Origin: Onthophagus taurus
Taxonomy: Eukaryota; Arthropoda; Insecta; Coleoptera; Scarabaeidae
Assembly (NCBI RefSeq): GCF_036711975.1
Contig: NC_091968.1
Span: 10,912,001-10,976,000, forward strand
Direction of reading: 5' to 3'
Length of the DNA: 64,000 nucleotides
Under the pieces are notes generated by a model, which was given only the letters and a program-made list of their open reading frames with translations, did no database searches and was not told where the DNA came from. Below, one piece after another: positions 34,283 to 46,434 of this stretch (its first letter is position 1; the number at the start of each line of letters is the position of its first letter). The position numbers and the translations under genes were made by a program.

Positions 34283-35990
34283 GTAAACGCGAGCACAACA
34301 ATAATAAACGAGAAAACAAACAGTTTCACAATTCCGACACCCCTCAATCTTATAATTCACATTTAAACTCCCAGCGTGCTCAGCCAAATTCGGCCAAGCC
34401 GAGAAACGCAAATTTTGTTCAGGCCGAATGTCAACAGTTCCAGATTAGTTAGATGGAGATTGTTACTAGAAGAGTATGAATACGAAATCCAATAAAAACC
34501 TGGAAAAATAAATTCTAATGCTGACGCACTCAGCAGGATTGCCGTCACGACGAAAAACGAAGAAACCTACTCAGACTTTCTTAAAACTCTGAATTCCAGA
34601 CCTATTATCAATAATAATATCGTAGAATCCAATTCAGAACTCAAAATTTCCAAACAACCGATCATAATACCAATCGCCGCAGACTGAACAGAATAAAAAT
34701 ATTGAAGACGAAGATAGACATCATAAAGGTTGAAGGAAAACAATCCAAATATTATCTAATTTACAAAGAACATCATTGGCAAGCAACAGACTACAAAAGT
34801 ATATACGATATCCTATTAAATTAGAAGAAACCCTAGAAACGGAAAAATTAACAGAAATTAGTATGCCAAAATTTGGTGACCAATAAGATAAAATCAAGTG
34901 GAGCAAAGTCAGAACCATGATTAGGTATATATTCCATAGAAGTAAATTAAGAATTAATATTTGTTATGGAAATTTGCAAGAACCAACGATCAATGAAATA
35001 CCCGAAATTTTAGAATGATATCATTCAAGTGTAACAGCAGGTCATTAAGTATTTCACAGAACCTACAACAAAACTTTAAATGGTCTTCAATGAAGAAAGA
35101 CATCCAGAATTTTATAAAGAAATGCGAATCCTGTCACTGAAACAAATTAGTTCGCAAGAAAACTAAACAACCCATGGAAATAACCACCACCAGTTCCAAA
35201 CCATTCGAAAAAATTTTCATGGATGTTGTAGGACCCCTTCCTTTAACAGAAAAAGGCAATCGATTTATTATCACTCTCCAAGATGATCTTTCCAAATTCT
35301 CACAAGCATTCCCAGCACCCAATCATGAAGCTATCACAATTGCTAACCTTTTTGTCCAAAATTTTATTTGCAAATTAGGTATTCCATAAATTTTTGTCAC
35401 CGATCAAGGTAGAGATTGCACCTCTAAATTATTCAATCAAACATCAAAACTTTTCAAAATAAAGCACATAAATTGCTCAGCATATTATATATATCATCCA
35501 CAAAGCAACAGAGCATTAGAACGTAGTCATGCAACGTTAGCTGATTACTTAAAACATTACATTAACAAAGATCAATCTAATTGGGATGATTGGATAGAAC
35601 ATGCTATGTTTTCATACAACACTAACATCCATTCATCAACAAAATTTTCACCATTCGAACTTCTATTCGGAATTAAAGCTCGTCTCCCTTCAAATATTAC
35701 ATCAAGTCCCGAATTCAAGTATTCGTACGATAATTATCTAGATGATTTGAAATTCAAAATGCAAAAATCCAAATTTAACAATAAGACAATTTACGATAAG
35801 AAAATTAAACAAATAAAATTTGAAGTAGGCGATAATGTATTTCTTCTAAATGAAAATAGTAGAAAATTAGCCCCAAAATATAGTGGTCCTTATAAAATAA
35901 TAGGAAATAAATTCATCAGTCAACTGTAGCATTCTAATAAAAAATAAAAAAGTAACAGTCCATACTAACAGGTTGAAACATGCGTTTGTT
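34283..35990 (+). pseudogene. Pol remnant: RNase H tail and integrase
   Basis: Protease and reverse transcriptase are missing. Sequence passes from the gag tail directly to the end of a Gypsy RNase H (KINSNADALSRI near 34505). A decayed stretch leads to the integrase: CESCH zinc end near 35130, catalytic D in FMDVVGPLP (35219), second D in VTDQGRD (35397) and E in ALERSHATL (35517), then SPFELLFGIK and a C-terminal SH3-like part to 35929. Stops lie at 35387 and elsewhere. All three catalytic acidic residues remain recognisable. Confidence 0.8.
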
Positions 35991-37079
35991 CCAGATCCAT
36001 AATAGTTCTCGTTTATTCCACCAACACAACGATTAACATAGTTCCTATTAGTCAATCATCAGGATTATACTTTGAGAAGTTAGGAAAAGTCCAATATTTC
36101 GACCAAACATGGGATATGGTCACCCACATAAATTTGGATACCTTTGCTCAAAAATTAAACATGGTAGAAAATGCTTATGGAGACACCAGACAGCTATGCT
36201 CGTCTTATAACCACACTATCCTTACAAATTGCAACATAACACTAACAAGGGAAGTATCAGAACTGTCCCTCACCGATTTTGTTGAAATTTGGTACAGCGA
36301 TAGTATGGCCAAAAATAACGTTTACGTATTTTTTTATACGTGTTAATAAAGCCCCTGGGGCGAGTTATAAGGGTTGGAAATCGGGGCGAAATATATATAT
36401 TCGCTTATAGGCTGAAAACGAAAATAGCTATCGAAATGTGGTAAACGTAAACTGATATTCATTTTCAAAGAGCTTTCCATTGATATATCACACATATATC
36501 TGAGGACTTCACAGGGTAAACTACCCCTAGTTTTTTGGAATATTTTAAAAACTACCCTGTCGATTTTGGCGATATTATGTATCCTTATAGTACGTTTAAA
36601 AATATTAATTACGTGTTTTTTTTTATATGTCTCTGACCATCCCCTGCAAAGTTACGGGGTATGATAGATAACCCCTTTCCTTAAGAAAAATGTGATAAAC
36701 TGTTACACTTTTGCACAATATTTTGAAGAAAATCATTTATTAGATGTAAATTACGATGTACGCAGTAAAATAAACCCTTTACGACATTAAGGGGTGGCTG
36801 GGATTAACTACCCTAACAACACCAAAAATTAATTTTTTTTGCGAAAATTGTTTGTCGATTTTGGTGCAGTTTACCACGATGATTTTTTTATACGTTAGGT
36901 AATACTATTGTAAGAACTTACAAGGATTAGAAGTTTGGGGTAGAAAATATATTTTCCCTAATAACTTTCACACTCCTACAGAAAAAGCTTTTTTATCCTT
37001 ATTCTATTTAAATAACACAAAAGTTAGGATAATTGTATAAATATTTATTAATAATGAGTTAAATAGCAACTGAAAAAAA

Positions 37080-37920
37080 GTGGTTAAGTATCACAAATTG
37101 TATTCTACATTATTAGAATCCTCTGGTACGTTTGGACCGAGGGTAATAAATACAATGTTCAAAGCAAATAACATATTCGTTTTGACATCAATGTCTGGTA
37201 AACTGAATTCTGCTCATATGAAAAATTGGCTACAAAATGTCTATTTCCCAAACACCAGACCCAAATCGTTACTATTACTGGATTCTTGGAGTGGCCACTG
37301 CTCTGAAATTATTAGTGAAGTAACTCCATCGGATGTTAAGTTTAAATATTTGTCTATACCTACAGGGACAACAGGTCAAATTCAACCCCTGGATGTATTT
37401 GGTTTTAGTATATGAAAAAATTTCATTAGATACATTATATTTTAAAATTGCAATCCTTAACGCATAACCAGTTGTTTTCCCCACGACTTATTAATGTTTT
37501 TAAATACGCCTGGTTTGCATATGGATATATAGAGGAGAGGGGAAACGATGGATGAGAATGGTTGTGGGGGTGAGGAGACAAAGGGATGGATGAAGGGATG
37601 ATTGAGCCGAGGGTATGGAAATGGAGGAAGAGGGTAGAGGGTGAAAATAATATATTTATGAGATATATTAGAATGTATTAAGGGGAAAATTGTAAATATC
37701 AAAAACAATAAAATGCTTATATATATAGAGGAGAGACCAGTTTGAAAATCCCGTAGAGGTATGCTTTTCCAGTGAAAAACCTACGTGCGATATCTGTGGA
37801 GATATAGGTGTTATAACTTGTGCATGGTGTAAACGATCGTTGTGTCTAAAACATTTTTTCCATGATTTTCATTATTGCCAACAATATATTGAATACAAAA
37901 AAGTAAAAAAAAGAAATTAA
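37080..37920 (+). pseudogene. Pogo/DDE_1 transposase C-terminal remnant
   Basis: First piece 37080-37524: MSGKLNSAHMKNWLQNVYFP, catalytic LLLLDSWSGH, then TTGQIQPLDVFGFSI, a TGA in place of tryptophan, and KNFIRY. After a LINE-D fragment, the second piece 37736-37920 reads DQFENPVEVCF followed by a cysteine-rich end CDICGDIGVITCAWCKRSLC, then H and C residues. The DDE_1 catalytic end joined to a C-terminal zinc-binding-like motif is a combination seen in insect pogo-like proteins. The N-terminal half is absent. Confidence 0.75.
37540..37720 (+). mobile_element. Severely 5'-truncated LINE-D copy
   Basis: It matches the last 180 bases of LINE-D (from GGGAAACGATGGATGAGAAT to AATAAAATGCTTAT). 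It is flanked by the 15-bp duplication ATATATAGAGGAGAG (37525-37539, 37721-37735) and interrupts the pogo transposase. Confidence 0.88.
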
Positions 37921-38646
37921 ATTACCTAATAATGTAGAATACAATTTGTGATACTTAACCATTTTTTTGCAGTTGCTTTTTAACTCATTATTAATAAATA
38001 TTTATATAATTATCCTAACTTTTGTGTTATTTAAATAGAATAAGGATAAAAAATATTTTTCTGTAGGAGTATGAAAGTTATTAGCGAAGATATATTTTCT
38101 ACCCCAAACTTCTAATCCTTGTAAGTTCTTACATTAGTAATACCTAACGTATAAAAAAATCATCGTGGTAAATTGCACCAAAATCGACAAACAATTTTCG
38201 CAAAAAAAATTAATTTTTGGGGTGGTTAGGGTAGTTAACCCCAGCCACCCCTTAATGTCGTATAGGGTTTATTTTACTGCGTAAATCGTAATTTACATCT
38301 AATTAATGGTTTTCTTAAAAATATTGTGCAAAAGTGTAACAGTTTATCACATTATTCTTAAGGAAAGGGGTTATCTATCATACCCCGTAACTTTGCAGGG
38401 AATGGTCAGAGGCAAATAAGAAAAAACACGCCATTAATATTTTTAAACGTACTATAAGGACACATAATATCGCCAAAATTGACAGGGTAGTTTTTAAAAT
38501 ATTCCAAAAAACTAAGGGTAGTTTACCCCCTGAAGCCCTCAGATATATGTGTGATATATCAATGGAAAGCTCTTTGAAAATGAATATCAGTTTACATTTA
38601 CCACATTTCGATAGCTATTTTCGTTTTCAGCCTATAAGCGAATATA

Positions 38647-40511
38647 CAGTGTGACCCGTTTGAAAGCGGAACACCCTCGTAAAATTTGTATTTATTATCC
38701 GATTTCGATAATTTTTTTTTTAATTGTAGAGCGTAAAAAACTGTATCTTGGGACAAAGAGTGATATTTTTCTTAAAAAAAACAAGGCCTACTATTTCACT
38801 TTTGAGGTGCTAAAAATGAAGAAATCATATTAGGAAATTTTTTACAAAAAATCTGAGTACACCACTGTATTAAGCGCCTTTTGAAATGGGCATATACCAA
38901 ATCTCATCAAAAATGGTTACAAATCAACGCCGTTACAGATAATTGAAAAATACAATATTTTATGAATTTATTTGATCAGATGGAGTAAACCATGACAAAA
39001 AAGGAAATAAAATACAGAGAATAATACAAAACTATTTAACAATATTTAACAGAAATTCAAAAAATTAAAAAAAAAAACAACATTCAAGGTATTAATAGAA
39101 AATAAAAACTAGTTAAATGTCTGTTGCTTCCACCAATCCACCGTTAAGTTCGATACATTTATTGTATCTTCTTCGTGCATTCATTGTTACATTCCTCAGT
39201 TGCTCTGGGGTAATGTCTGCACATGCCTGAACTATTCTAGCACGCAGTTCATCTAGCGACTGTGTCCTTGACCTGTAAACTTTCTGTTTAAGGATTCCCC
39301 AAAGAAAAAAGTCGAGTGGTGTCAAATCAGGAGATCTTGGCGGCCATTCAATAAGATGACTATTTCTTCCTATCCATCGATTTTCAAAATTTTCATTTAA
39401 CCAACGCTTTACCACTACTGCGTTATGCACGGGAGACCCATCTAATTGAAATTTTATATTCGCACATACCAGAGGTGGTAAATTGTTTAGCGCATTCGAA
39501 AACTCATTTCTTAAGAAATACAAAAATTTTGTTGAATTTAAATTGCCCTCAAAGAAAAATGGACCAATAATTCTGTTGTCAAGTATTCCGCACCACACAT
39601 TTATTTTATGCGAATACTGTCGCCTTGCGTTGATGATCCACTCTGGATTTTCTGTGCACCAATACCTTGAATTTTGCGATGACACCACGCCATTTGTTGT
39701 AAACGTGGCCTCATCGCTAAACAAAATTTCCCTTAAAAAGTTTCTGTTTTCCAAGTATTCACCTTGAGCCCATAAACAGAATTCTAGTCTTCTCTCTTCG
39801 TCTCTTGGTTCAAGAGTGTGTAGAAATTTTGGTTTATAGGGTTTAATTTTATTTTTTGTAAGGCACCTTCTAATACATTCTCTTGGAATATTTAAATCTA
39901 TGGCAGCCGTTCTCAAACTCGAATGAGGGTTATTATGAAAATCTAACACTTAGTCGTTCCATAATTACACCACTAAATTGCACACTTTTTATACAATTTT
40001 TATAAGCACAAAACTGACAGAAGTAATGCTTTAAATCACTTTCATAGAATTCAATTCTTTTTTTTTTATTTCCATGGTTTACTAGATAACTATTTTTTTA
40101 TTTCCATGGTTACAAATGTAAATAGTTTTTGTATTATTGGCTGTATTTTATTTCCTTTTTTGTCATGGTTTACTCCATCTGATCAAATAAATTCATAAAA
40201 TATTGTATTTTTCAATTATCTGTAACGGTGTTAATTTGTAACCATTTTTGATGAAATTTGGTATATGCCCATTTCAAAAGGTGCTTAATGCAGTGGTGTA
40301 CTCAGATTTTTTGTAAAAAATTTCCTAATATGATTTCTTCATTTTTAGCACCTAAAAAGTGAAATAGTAGGCATTGGTTTTTTTAAGAAAAATATCACTC
40401 TTTGTCCTAAGGTACAGTTATTTACGCTCTGCAATTAAAAAAAAAATTATCGAAATCGGATAATAAATACAAATTTTACGAGGGTGTTCCGCTTTCAAAC
40501 GGGTCACACTG
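38647..40511 (-). mobile_element. DD41D-group mariner with about 370-bp terminal repeats
   Basis: TA-flanked (38645-38646, 40512-40513) with ends CAGTGTGACCCGTTTGAAAG and its complement. The arms stay nearly identical for about 370 bases (through GATCAGATGGAGTAAACCAT), much longer than usual for mariners. Transposase is on the minus strand (39949-39113). It is inserted in the right arm of the pogo-like element. Confidence 0.9.
39113..39949 (-). pseudogene. DD41D-group transposase lacking its N-terminus
   Basis: An open frame of 278 codons begins within the second helix-turn-helix (HNNPHSSLRTAAIDL) and has no stop until TAA 39113-39115. Catalytic D is in ILFSDEATF, the second in FQLDGSPVHN and the third in SPDLTPLDFFLWG, with 42 residues between the last two (one more than the group norm). 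A possible start MERLSV lies upstream in another frame, and about 80-90 residues of DNA-binding domain appear deleted. The catalytic core looks intact, but it could not bind its ends in this form. Confidence 0.85.
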
Positions 40512-40515
40512 TATA

Positions 40516-41565
40516 CAGGGTGATTCACATAAGAACCGACACCTCGACCGACACAGAGCAGGGACATGTAGAGGACAATAAATTAAAATGATTTAACGTA
40601 ACTTACCTCTATACTAAGTTGTACACCTGAGGAGTTATAGGTCTTCAAAGTTGGCTCTTAAATTTTTAAAAAGTTCAATATCTTCGTAATACATTAAGCT
40701 AGAAAAACCAAATTTGGTATACGTTATGAGTGTACCAAGGGTATTAATTGGTAGCAAATTGAACTCAATTGAAGCATTTCAAAGGGTTGATTAAAGGTGA
40801 TGGTACCCTAAATTTTGACAGATTCTTTTAATCTTTTGGCGGATTTAATACATTACTACTTCATTTCATGTGGAATTTAATTCTAAAACTTTTCTTACTC
40901 TTATTATTTTTTAAAAAACTTTGTCGTTTTCATAGAAAACTTAAATAATTAAACCCACGTATTTCGTAATGTTGCTTAAAATAAGCGAAAATTCAGTAGT
41001 CGGCTATGAAATTGTACGTCAAACTTGACAAATAGGTTATAAAGTTATTTGACGACAAGGTTTTATAACCTATTTTTCAAGTTTGACGTACAATTTCACA
41101 GCCGACTACTGAATTTTCGATGATTTTAAGTAGCATTAACGAAATTCGTGTCTTTAGTTATTTGAGTTTTTTATGAAAACGACAATATTTTTTAAAAATA
41201 ATAAGAGTAGAAAAAGTTTTAGAATTAAATTCCACGTGAAATCAGGTAATAATCTGTTAAATCCACCAAAAGGTTAAAAAAATCTGTCAAAATTTAGGGG
41301 ACCATCACCCGTAATCAACCCTTTCAAATGCCTCAATTGGTCTCAACTTGCTACCAATTAATACCCTCGGTACACTCATAACGTATACCAAATTTGGTTT
41401 TTCTAACTTAATGTATTACGAAGATATTCAATGTTTTAAATATTTAAGACCCAACTTTGAAGGCCTATAACTCCTCAGGGGTACAACTTAGTATAGAGAT
41501 AAGTTGTGTTAAATCGTCTGAATTTATTGTCCTGTTCTGTGTCGGTTCTTATGTGAATCACCTTG
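40516..41565. mobile_element. 1050-bp foldback MITE
   Basis: An almost perfect hairpin: ends CAGGGTGATTCACATAAGAA and complement, flanked by TA; the arms meet near 41050 around ACGACAAGG. No coding. It is inserted right beside the TA duplication of the mariner at 38647-40511. Confidence 0.88.
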
Positions 41566-42629
41566 TATATTTCGCCCCGATTTCTAACCCTTATAACTCG
41601 CCCCGGGGGCTTTATTAGCACGTATAAAAAAATACGTAAACCTTATTTTTGGCCATACTATCTCTGTACCAAATTTAACAAAATCGGTGAGGGACAGTTC
41701 TGATACTTCCCTTGTAAGAGCAATTGGAGAGATTTTGCCAAAAATTAAACAATTACAGCTTTCAATCACTTCAATGTTAGAACGACCTCGATTTAAACGC
41801 GGTCTTGTCAATGGTGTAGGTTTAATATTTAAAGAATTATTTGGTACATTAGATAGCCGTGATGCAGAATTTTATGAGAATAACATTAACAAAATTCAAA
41901 AAGACGAAAGTCATCTCGCAGGATTCTTAAAAGAACAAATTCAAGTTGTAAGTAGTACCATTCGAAATTTTAATTCGTCACTTACCAACGTTAATATAAA
42001 CAATAAAATATTTAAGGAAAACTTTGAAAACTTTAAAAAATCACTTTCGGATCAAGAATTTAAATATTTTAACATGGAATTGAGACAACAAATAGATGAA
42101 CATCTTTCTCGACTATCATTAATAATCAATGAACTGAACACCGAGTATTCTATAATAATAAACGCATACCTATTTTCCAAGTCAGACATAATCCACCCTT
42201 CTATAATCTCCGTTGAACAATATATTCACGAACTATCCAAGGCGCTAATCCATCCGAACTTCACAACGTTAAAGACCTTATGTCAGTGTCATCAATCAAA
42301 AGTTATGCCACTTCTAATTTATTCATTTTCAAGATATCCAACCCTTTGGTTACCCAAGATTCATTTGAATTACTCAAATTAATTCCACTACCGATGAAAA
42401 ACAACCTCAATGAGTTTTTTTTATATTACCATTGGTAAAATATTTATCAGTGACAAATTGTAAAACAAACTACGTCACGATTAGTCATCGAATTAGAACA
42501 TCTGTTATATCTGTTTTCAAACAAATCCTACAAAATTCACAAGAACATAAAATCTCTGTTCAGTGCAATTACTATACCATTCCAATCAAATACCCGAATC
42601 CTGTGACATAAGAAAGACAAAATTTAAAA

Positions 42630-45258
42630 ACCCGTGCGACGATAGCAACAAACCTCCCAGCAACAAACTTTTACCCGTAATTTCCTATCTACTTTCTTAG
42701 TTGATATCTTCCTTATAATTAGGGATAGCGAAAAACTAAATGCACCACTTGAAAGCTTGAATCTTTCTCTATCTAAAACCGGGTTTTCGTCTGCCGATAA
42801 GTTGATATTAAGATCAATAAAAAATGAAGAACACCGCGCTGTACTTAAAATAGCTCAAAATTACCAAACTTCAAGGCCTTGTGCAATTGTTACGAAACCG
42901 AATTTTAAAAAACTGTTATCACAGTCGGAAAGGGCGCTCCTTCAGCTATCTTAATCCGGGTTTTCGTCGGTCAATATCTATCGGCGTCATGCTTAAATCA
43001 CCCTTAATGTCCATCCCTACACGCAGAAACGCTTAAATACTCTTCCTCTAAACAACTTTCTTATTTGATAGGGAGAAAACTATAGAAACATATCTATCTT
43101 ATTGAAAATTTTCTGCTCTTTCTAGTGGTGTATAACACGCGACGATCACACGTTTGCACACGTACATTTTTGGCCAAAAACTGCCAAATTCACATTTTAG
43201 CCATTCTTAAACCTTGTTCGGGTCGATAACTTTCTTATATGAGCAGGAGAAAACTCTAGAACTATATCTATCTTATCGGAAATTTCCTGCTCTTTCTAGT
43301 GATGCATAACACGCGGCGATCACGTGCTTGCACACGTACATTTTTGGCCAAAAACTGCTAAATTCACACGTTTTAGCCATTCTTAAACCCTGTTGGGGTC
43401 GATAACTTTCTTATATAAGCAGGAGAAAACTCTGGAACCATATCTATCTTATCGAAAATTTCTTGCTCTTTCTAATGGTGTCTTTTAATAACAATTATAC
43501 ACTTTAATTTAACAACAATTATTAATTAAAGTTATACAGGATGGTCAGAAATGTGCGTCAAATTTCCGTATCTCAAAAAGGTTATTTTTTTAAATGGCAA
43601 CTCTACTTTCTTCCCTCACCACCGTATTATATGCTGAAAAATCAGGAGACTTTGTGATTACATCCCATACTAGTAGAGTTACTAGTAAACATACTAGTAG
43701 ACTTTAAATTTAGTTACTTTACTGTAGACTTTAAAATGCGCACACCCAATATCCGCAAAAGATTTGAGGAAACCTTAACTGGAAAGACATGTTTAAATTT
43801 TTTAAAAACTGTGCCATTCCTTCCATCCCGCTAATTTTGACCCAACTCAATTCCAACGGCAGTTATTCCAACAAGATGGCGCGCCACCACACCTCAAGAA
43901 ACTACTATATCAGTTTTTGACACTCAGGGAATTGTTTAAAATAATTATATGTATAAATTTGAAGTAACTAAAATTTAAACTAATTTTTCTCGAAAATTTT
44001 CTTATGTAACCAATATTAATATTGAATGTATAATAAAAATGGGGGATTGCCATTTGAAAAAAATATCGATTGCGTCATAACTCGTTCAACCGTTTAACGG
44101 GTAAATTATTTTTTCGTTTTTAGAAACGATTTAGTTATGGTAATGCAACTATTTGACCTTATTGACAAGTGGTCTCTATAAAAGCCGCTAACTGTTAAAG
44201 GGTTAAAAATGAGGGAACAATTTTGAAATCTATACAAAAAAATTGCACAAAAGTTAAATCTTTAGACCGATTTCAGGGATTTTTCCATAAATCGTTTATA
44301 ATGATTTTCACTCAGGTCGTCGTGACAGACTCTGTCACAAATGGGAGTTAACTAGAAACAAAAATCCACAACGTTAGTAGTTTTTGGCGCAAAACGTGTT
44401 TGTTGAAGCGCGTGATCGTCGCGTGTTATACATCACTAGAAAGAGCAGGAAATTTCCGATAAGATAGATATGGTTCTAGAGTTTTTGCCTGCTCATATAA
44501 GAAAGTTATCGACCCGAACAAGGTTTAAGAATGGCTAAAATGTGTGAATTTAGCAGTTCTTGGCCAAAAATGTACGTGTGCAAACGTGTGATTGCCGCGT
44601 GTTATACATCACTAGAAAGAGCAGGAAATTTCCGATAAGATAGATATGGTTCTAGAGTTTTCTCCTGCTCATATAAGAAAGTTATCGACCCCAACAGGGT
44701 TTAAGAATGGCTAAAATGTGTGAATTTAGCAGTTCTTGGCCAAAAATGTACGTTATACACCACTAGAAAGAGCAGAAAATTTTCAATAAGATGGATATGT
44801 TTCTATAGTTTTCTCCCTATCAAATAAGAAAGTTGTTTAGAGGAAGAGTATTTAAACGTTTCTGCGTGTAGGGATGGACATTAAGGGTGATTTAAGCATG
44901 ACGCCGATAGATATTGACCGACGAAAACCCGGATTAAGATAGCTGAAGGAGCGCCCTTTCGGACTGTGATAACAGTTTTTTAAACTTCGGTTTCGTAACA
45001 ATTGCACAAGGCCTTGAAGTTTGGTAATTTTGAGCTATTTTAAGTACAGCGCGGTGTTCTTCATTTTTTATTGATCTTAATATCAACTTATCGGCAGACG
45101 AAAACCCGGTTTTATATAGAGAAAGATTCAAGCTTTCAAGTGGTGCATTTAGTTTTTCGCTATCCCAAATTATAAGGAAGATATCAGCTAAGAAAGTAGA
45201 TAGGAAATTACGGGTAAAAGTTTGTTGCTGGGAGGTTTGTTGCTATCGTCGCACGGGT
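42630..45258. mobile_element. Second Foldback/MULE-type element
   Basis: A 2629-bp element with a perfect 9-bp duplication AATTTAAAA (42621-42629, 45259-45267) and inverted ends ACCCGTGCGACGATAGCAAC. Arms of about 860 bp include two to three tandem units of about 175 bp (AACTTTCTTAT at 43054, 43228 and 43404, mirrored at 44480-44830). Nearly identical 65-codon frames at 42757-42954 and 44934-45131 are the two arms read in opposite directions. The architecture is the same as 29482-32618, but the sequence is unrelated. Confidence 0.85.
43537..44340 (+). mobile_element. Decayed mariner fragment in the Foldback centre
   Basis: It starts with TACAGGATGGTCAGAAATG and contains LFQQDGAPPHLKKLLYQF (43861-43914), the second catalytic block of DD41D-like mariners. 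The remainder is too decayed to read. End positions are approximate. Confidence 0.5.
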
Positions 45259-45999
45259 AATTTAAAAGCGAGATATTCCACCCTCTACATACGCAGAATA
45301 GTTGGTTATTTGTAACGCCTAACCGAATTGATGCAACTTTAAATTGCAAAACTGAATCTTACCACCAAAGTGTCGACTCTTTACGAATTCAGCAGTTTTA
45401 AAACCCATTAACAAAAATTTAACTTCCGGAACTACCCTTGATATAACATTCCCAAGCTTTAATATTTTAGAAGATCACTATTCAAAACAAAATATTAAAA
45501 ACACATCCCCAGAAATTACACCCCTACATATCGGTAACTTAGATATAGAAAGTTTAGATATCGTAAACCACAAACTCTTCCAAATATCAGATAAAATTGA
45601 CGATGTCGAATCATTTAATATCTTACAAAATTCATATTTTGTTTATTTCTTATTGACAACGTTAAAATTTATAGGACTGTATGTTCTATACAAAATTTAC
45701 AAACATATCAAATCTAATTGTAAGTATAGAAACCGTAAAGGAAAACCCATATTGCCATGTATAACTGCTAAACAACATAGCGAAGTGATTGACCATGACC
45801 CTGAAGATATCTAATTACCCGAAACAAGCCAATCCCCGCTACGTAGAAGCACCAGAATTGTAAAACTAAAAAGTTAAAGAATATTTAATAATTTTGCGTA
45901 TATATATATCTAAATTTAATTACATGTAAAACCGTTTTACTATGATAGGTTAAGAATTTTATTTTTATACAAAAAATATATAAGTATATATTTTTCTCT

Positions 46000-46196
46000 A
46001 AGGGAGAAGGTGTAATGTAACTGTAATACAATTGAAAAATATTAATAGTATCGAACTACAACCGAGAACATCATTATACTCTGTACCAACCCTTCGCCTG
46101 GAGAAAATAAAGATAGTTAAGTAAGAGAAAATTGTGTTTATCTTTCTACTACGACGTTGAACCGGACGACATCTTGAGACTCAGCCGTACATTACA
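46000..46196 (+). repeat. Polypurine tract and right LTR
   Basis: AAGGGAGAAGG lies directly before the LTR, which starts TGTAATGTAACTG at 46011 and ends TACATTACA at 46196. It includes AATAAAG near 46110. It is followed by the target copy ATTC. Confidence 0.85.
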
Positions 46197-46434
46197 ATTC
46201 TTGAAAGAATTAAAATATCGGGTTTTGGTTTATGGGGTTTTCTTTTTTCATTACCTTTAAAATAAGGTAAAGCTCAACAGGGGATGTACCGGGAGTTTTG
46301 GGAAGCCCTGTATAAACATTCAATGTTCCTTTAATTATTTTTTATTAAAAAAATACCCCAATATAATAATAGTCATTTAGCTGCTGAGTTCAAGACACTA
46401 ATTAAACAGATCATTCATGAATTTATCACTATAA

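Larger units (their letters stand above)
36244..41715 (+). mobile_element. Pogo-like element with about 800-bp inverted arms
   Basis: The left arm (36244-37075) and right arm (37925-38646 plus 41568-41715) are inverted copies, with ends ACAAGGGAAGTATCAGAACT and its complement. The right arm is split by a DD41D mariner and a MITE lying side by side. Between the arms is a DDE_1-type transposase remnant. No clear target duplication could be read at the ends. It lies within env of the LTR element. Confidence 0.75.
35991..45813 (+). pseudogene. Env remnants of the errantivirus-type element (three pieces)
   Basis: Piece 1 (about 35991-36243) resembles the start of insect errantivirus env, where GLYFEKLGKV is visible. 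Piece 2 (41716-42620) holds a basic cleavage-type site RPRFKRG followed by a fusion-peptide-like stretch, then long helices; it shifts frame near 42290. Piece 3 (45268-45813) has a membrane segment near 45650-45700 and a short basic tail. The gaps are a pogo-like element (36244-41715) and a second Foldback element (42630-45258). Errantivirus Env is a baculovirus-F-type membrane fusion protein. This copy is broken by two insertions and frame changes. Confidence 0.75.
29474..46196 (+). mobile_element. Gypsy/errantivirus-type LTR retrotransposon, heavily interrupted
   Basis: The right LTR is intact (46011-46196, 186 bp, TGTAATGTA...TACATTACA). The left LTR starts at 29474, is cut after 8 bases by a Foldback element, resumes at 32619 and ends at 33124 with a further 307-bp insertion. 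The host target ATTC flanks both ends (29470-29473, 46197-46200). Inside are a primer-binding site, gag, RNase H tail, integrase, env remnants and a polypurine tract, with protease and most RT deleted. Layout and env type match insect errantiviruses. It is defective in every gene. Confidence 0.85.

Noticed and set aside
36230..36250. A target duplication for the pogo-like element
   Set aside because: The flanks ACTAACAAGGG and CCCTTGTAAGAG give no convincing duplication beyond chance; borders left approximate.
42757..45131. Two nearly identical 65-codon frames in opposite directions
   Set aside because: They are the two arms of the Foldback element read outward in; no domain or start context supports coding.
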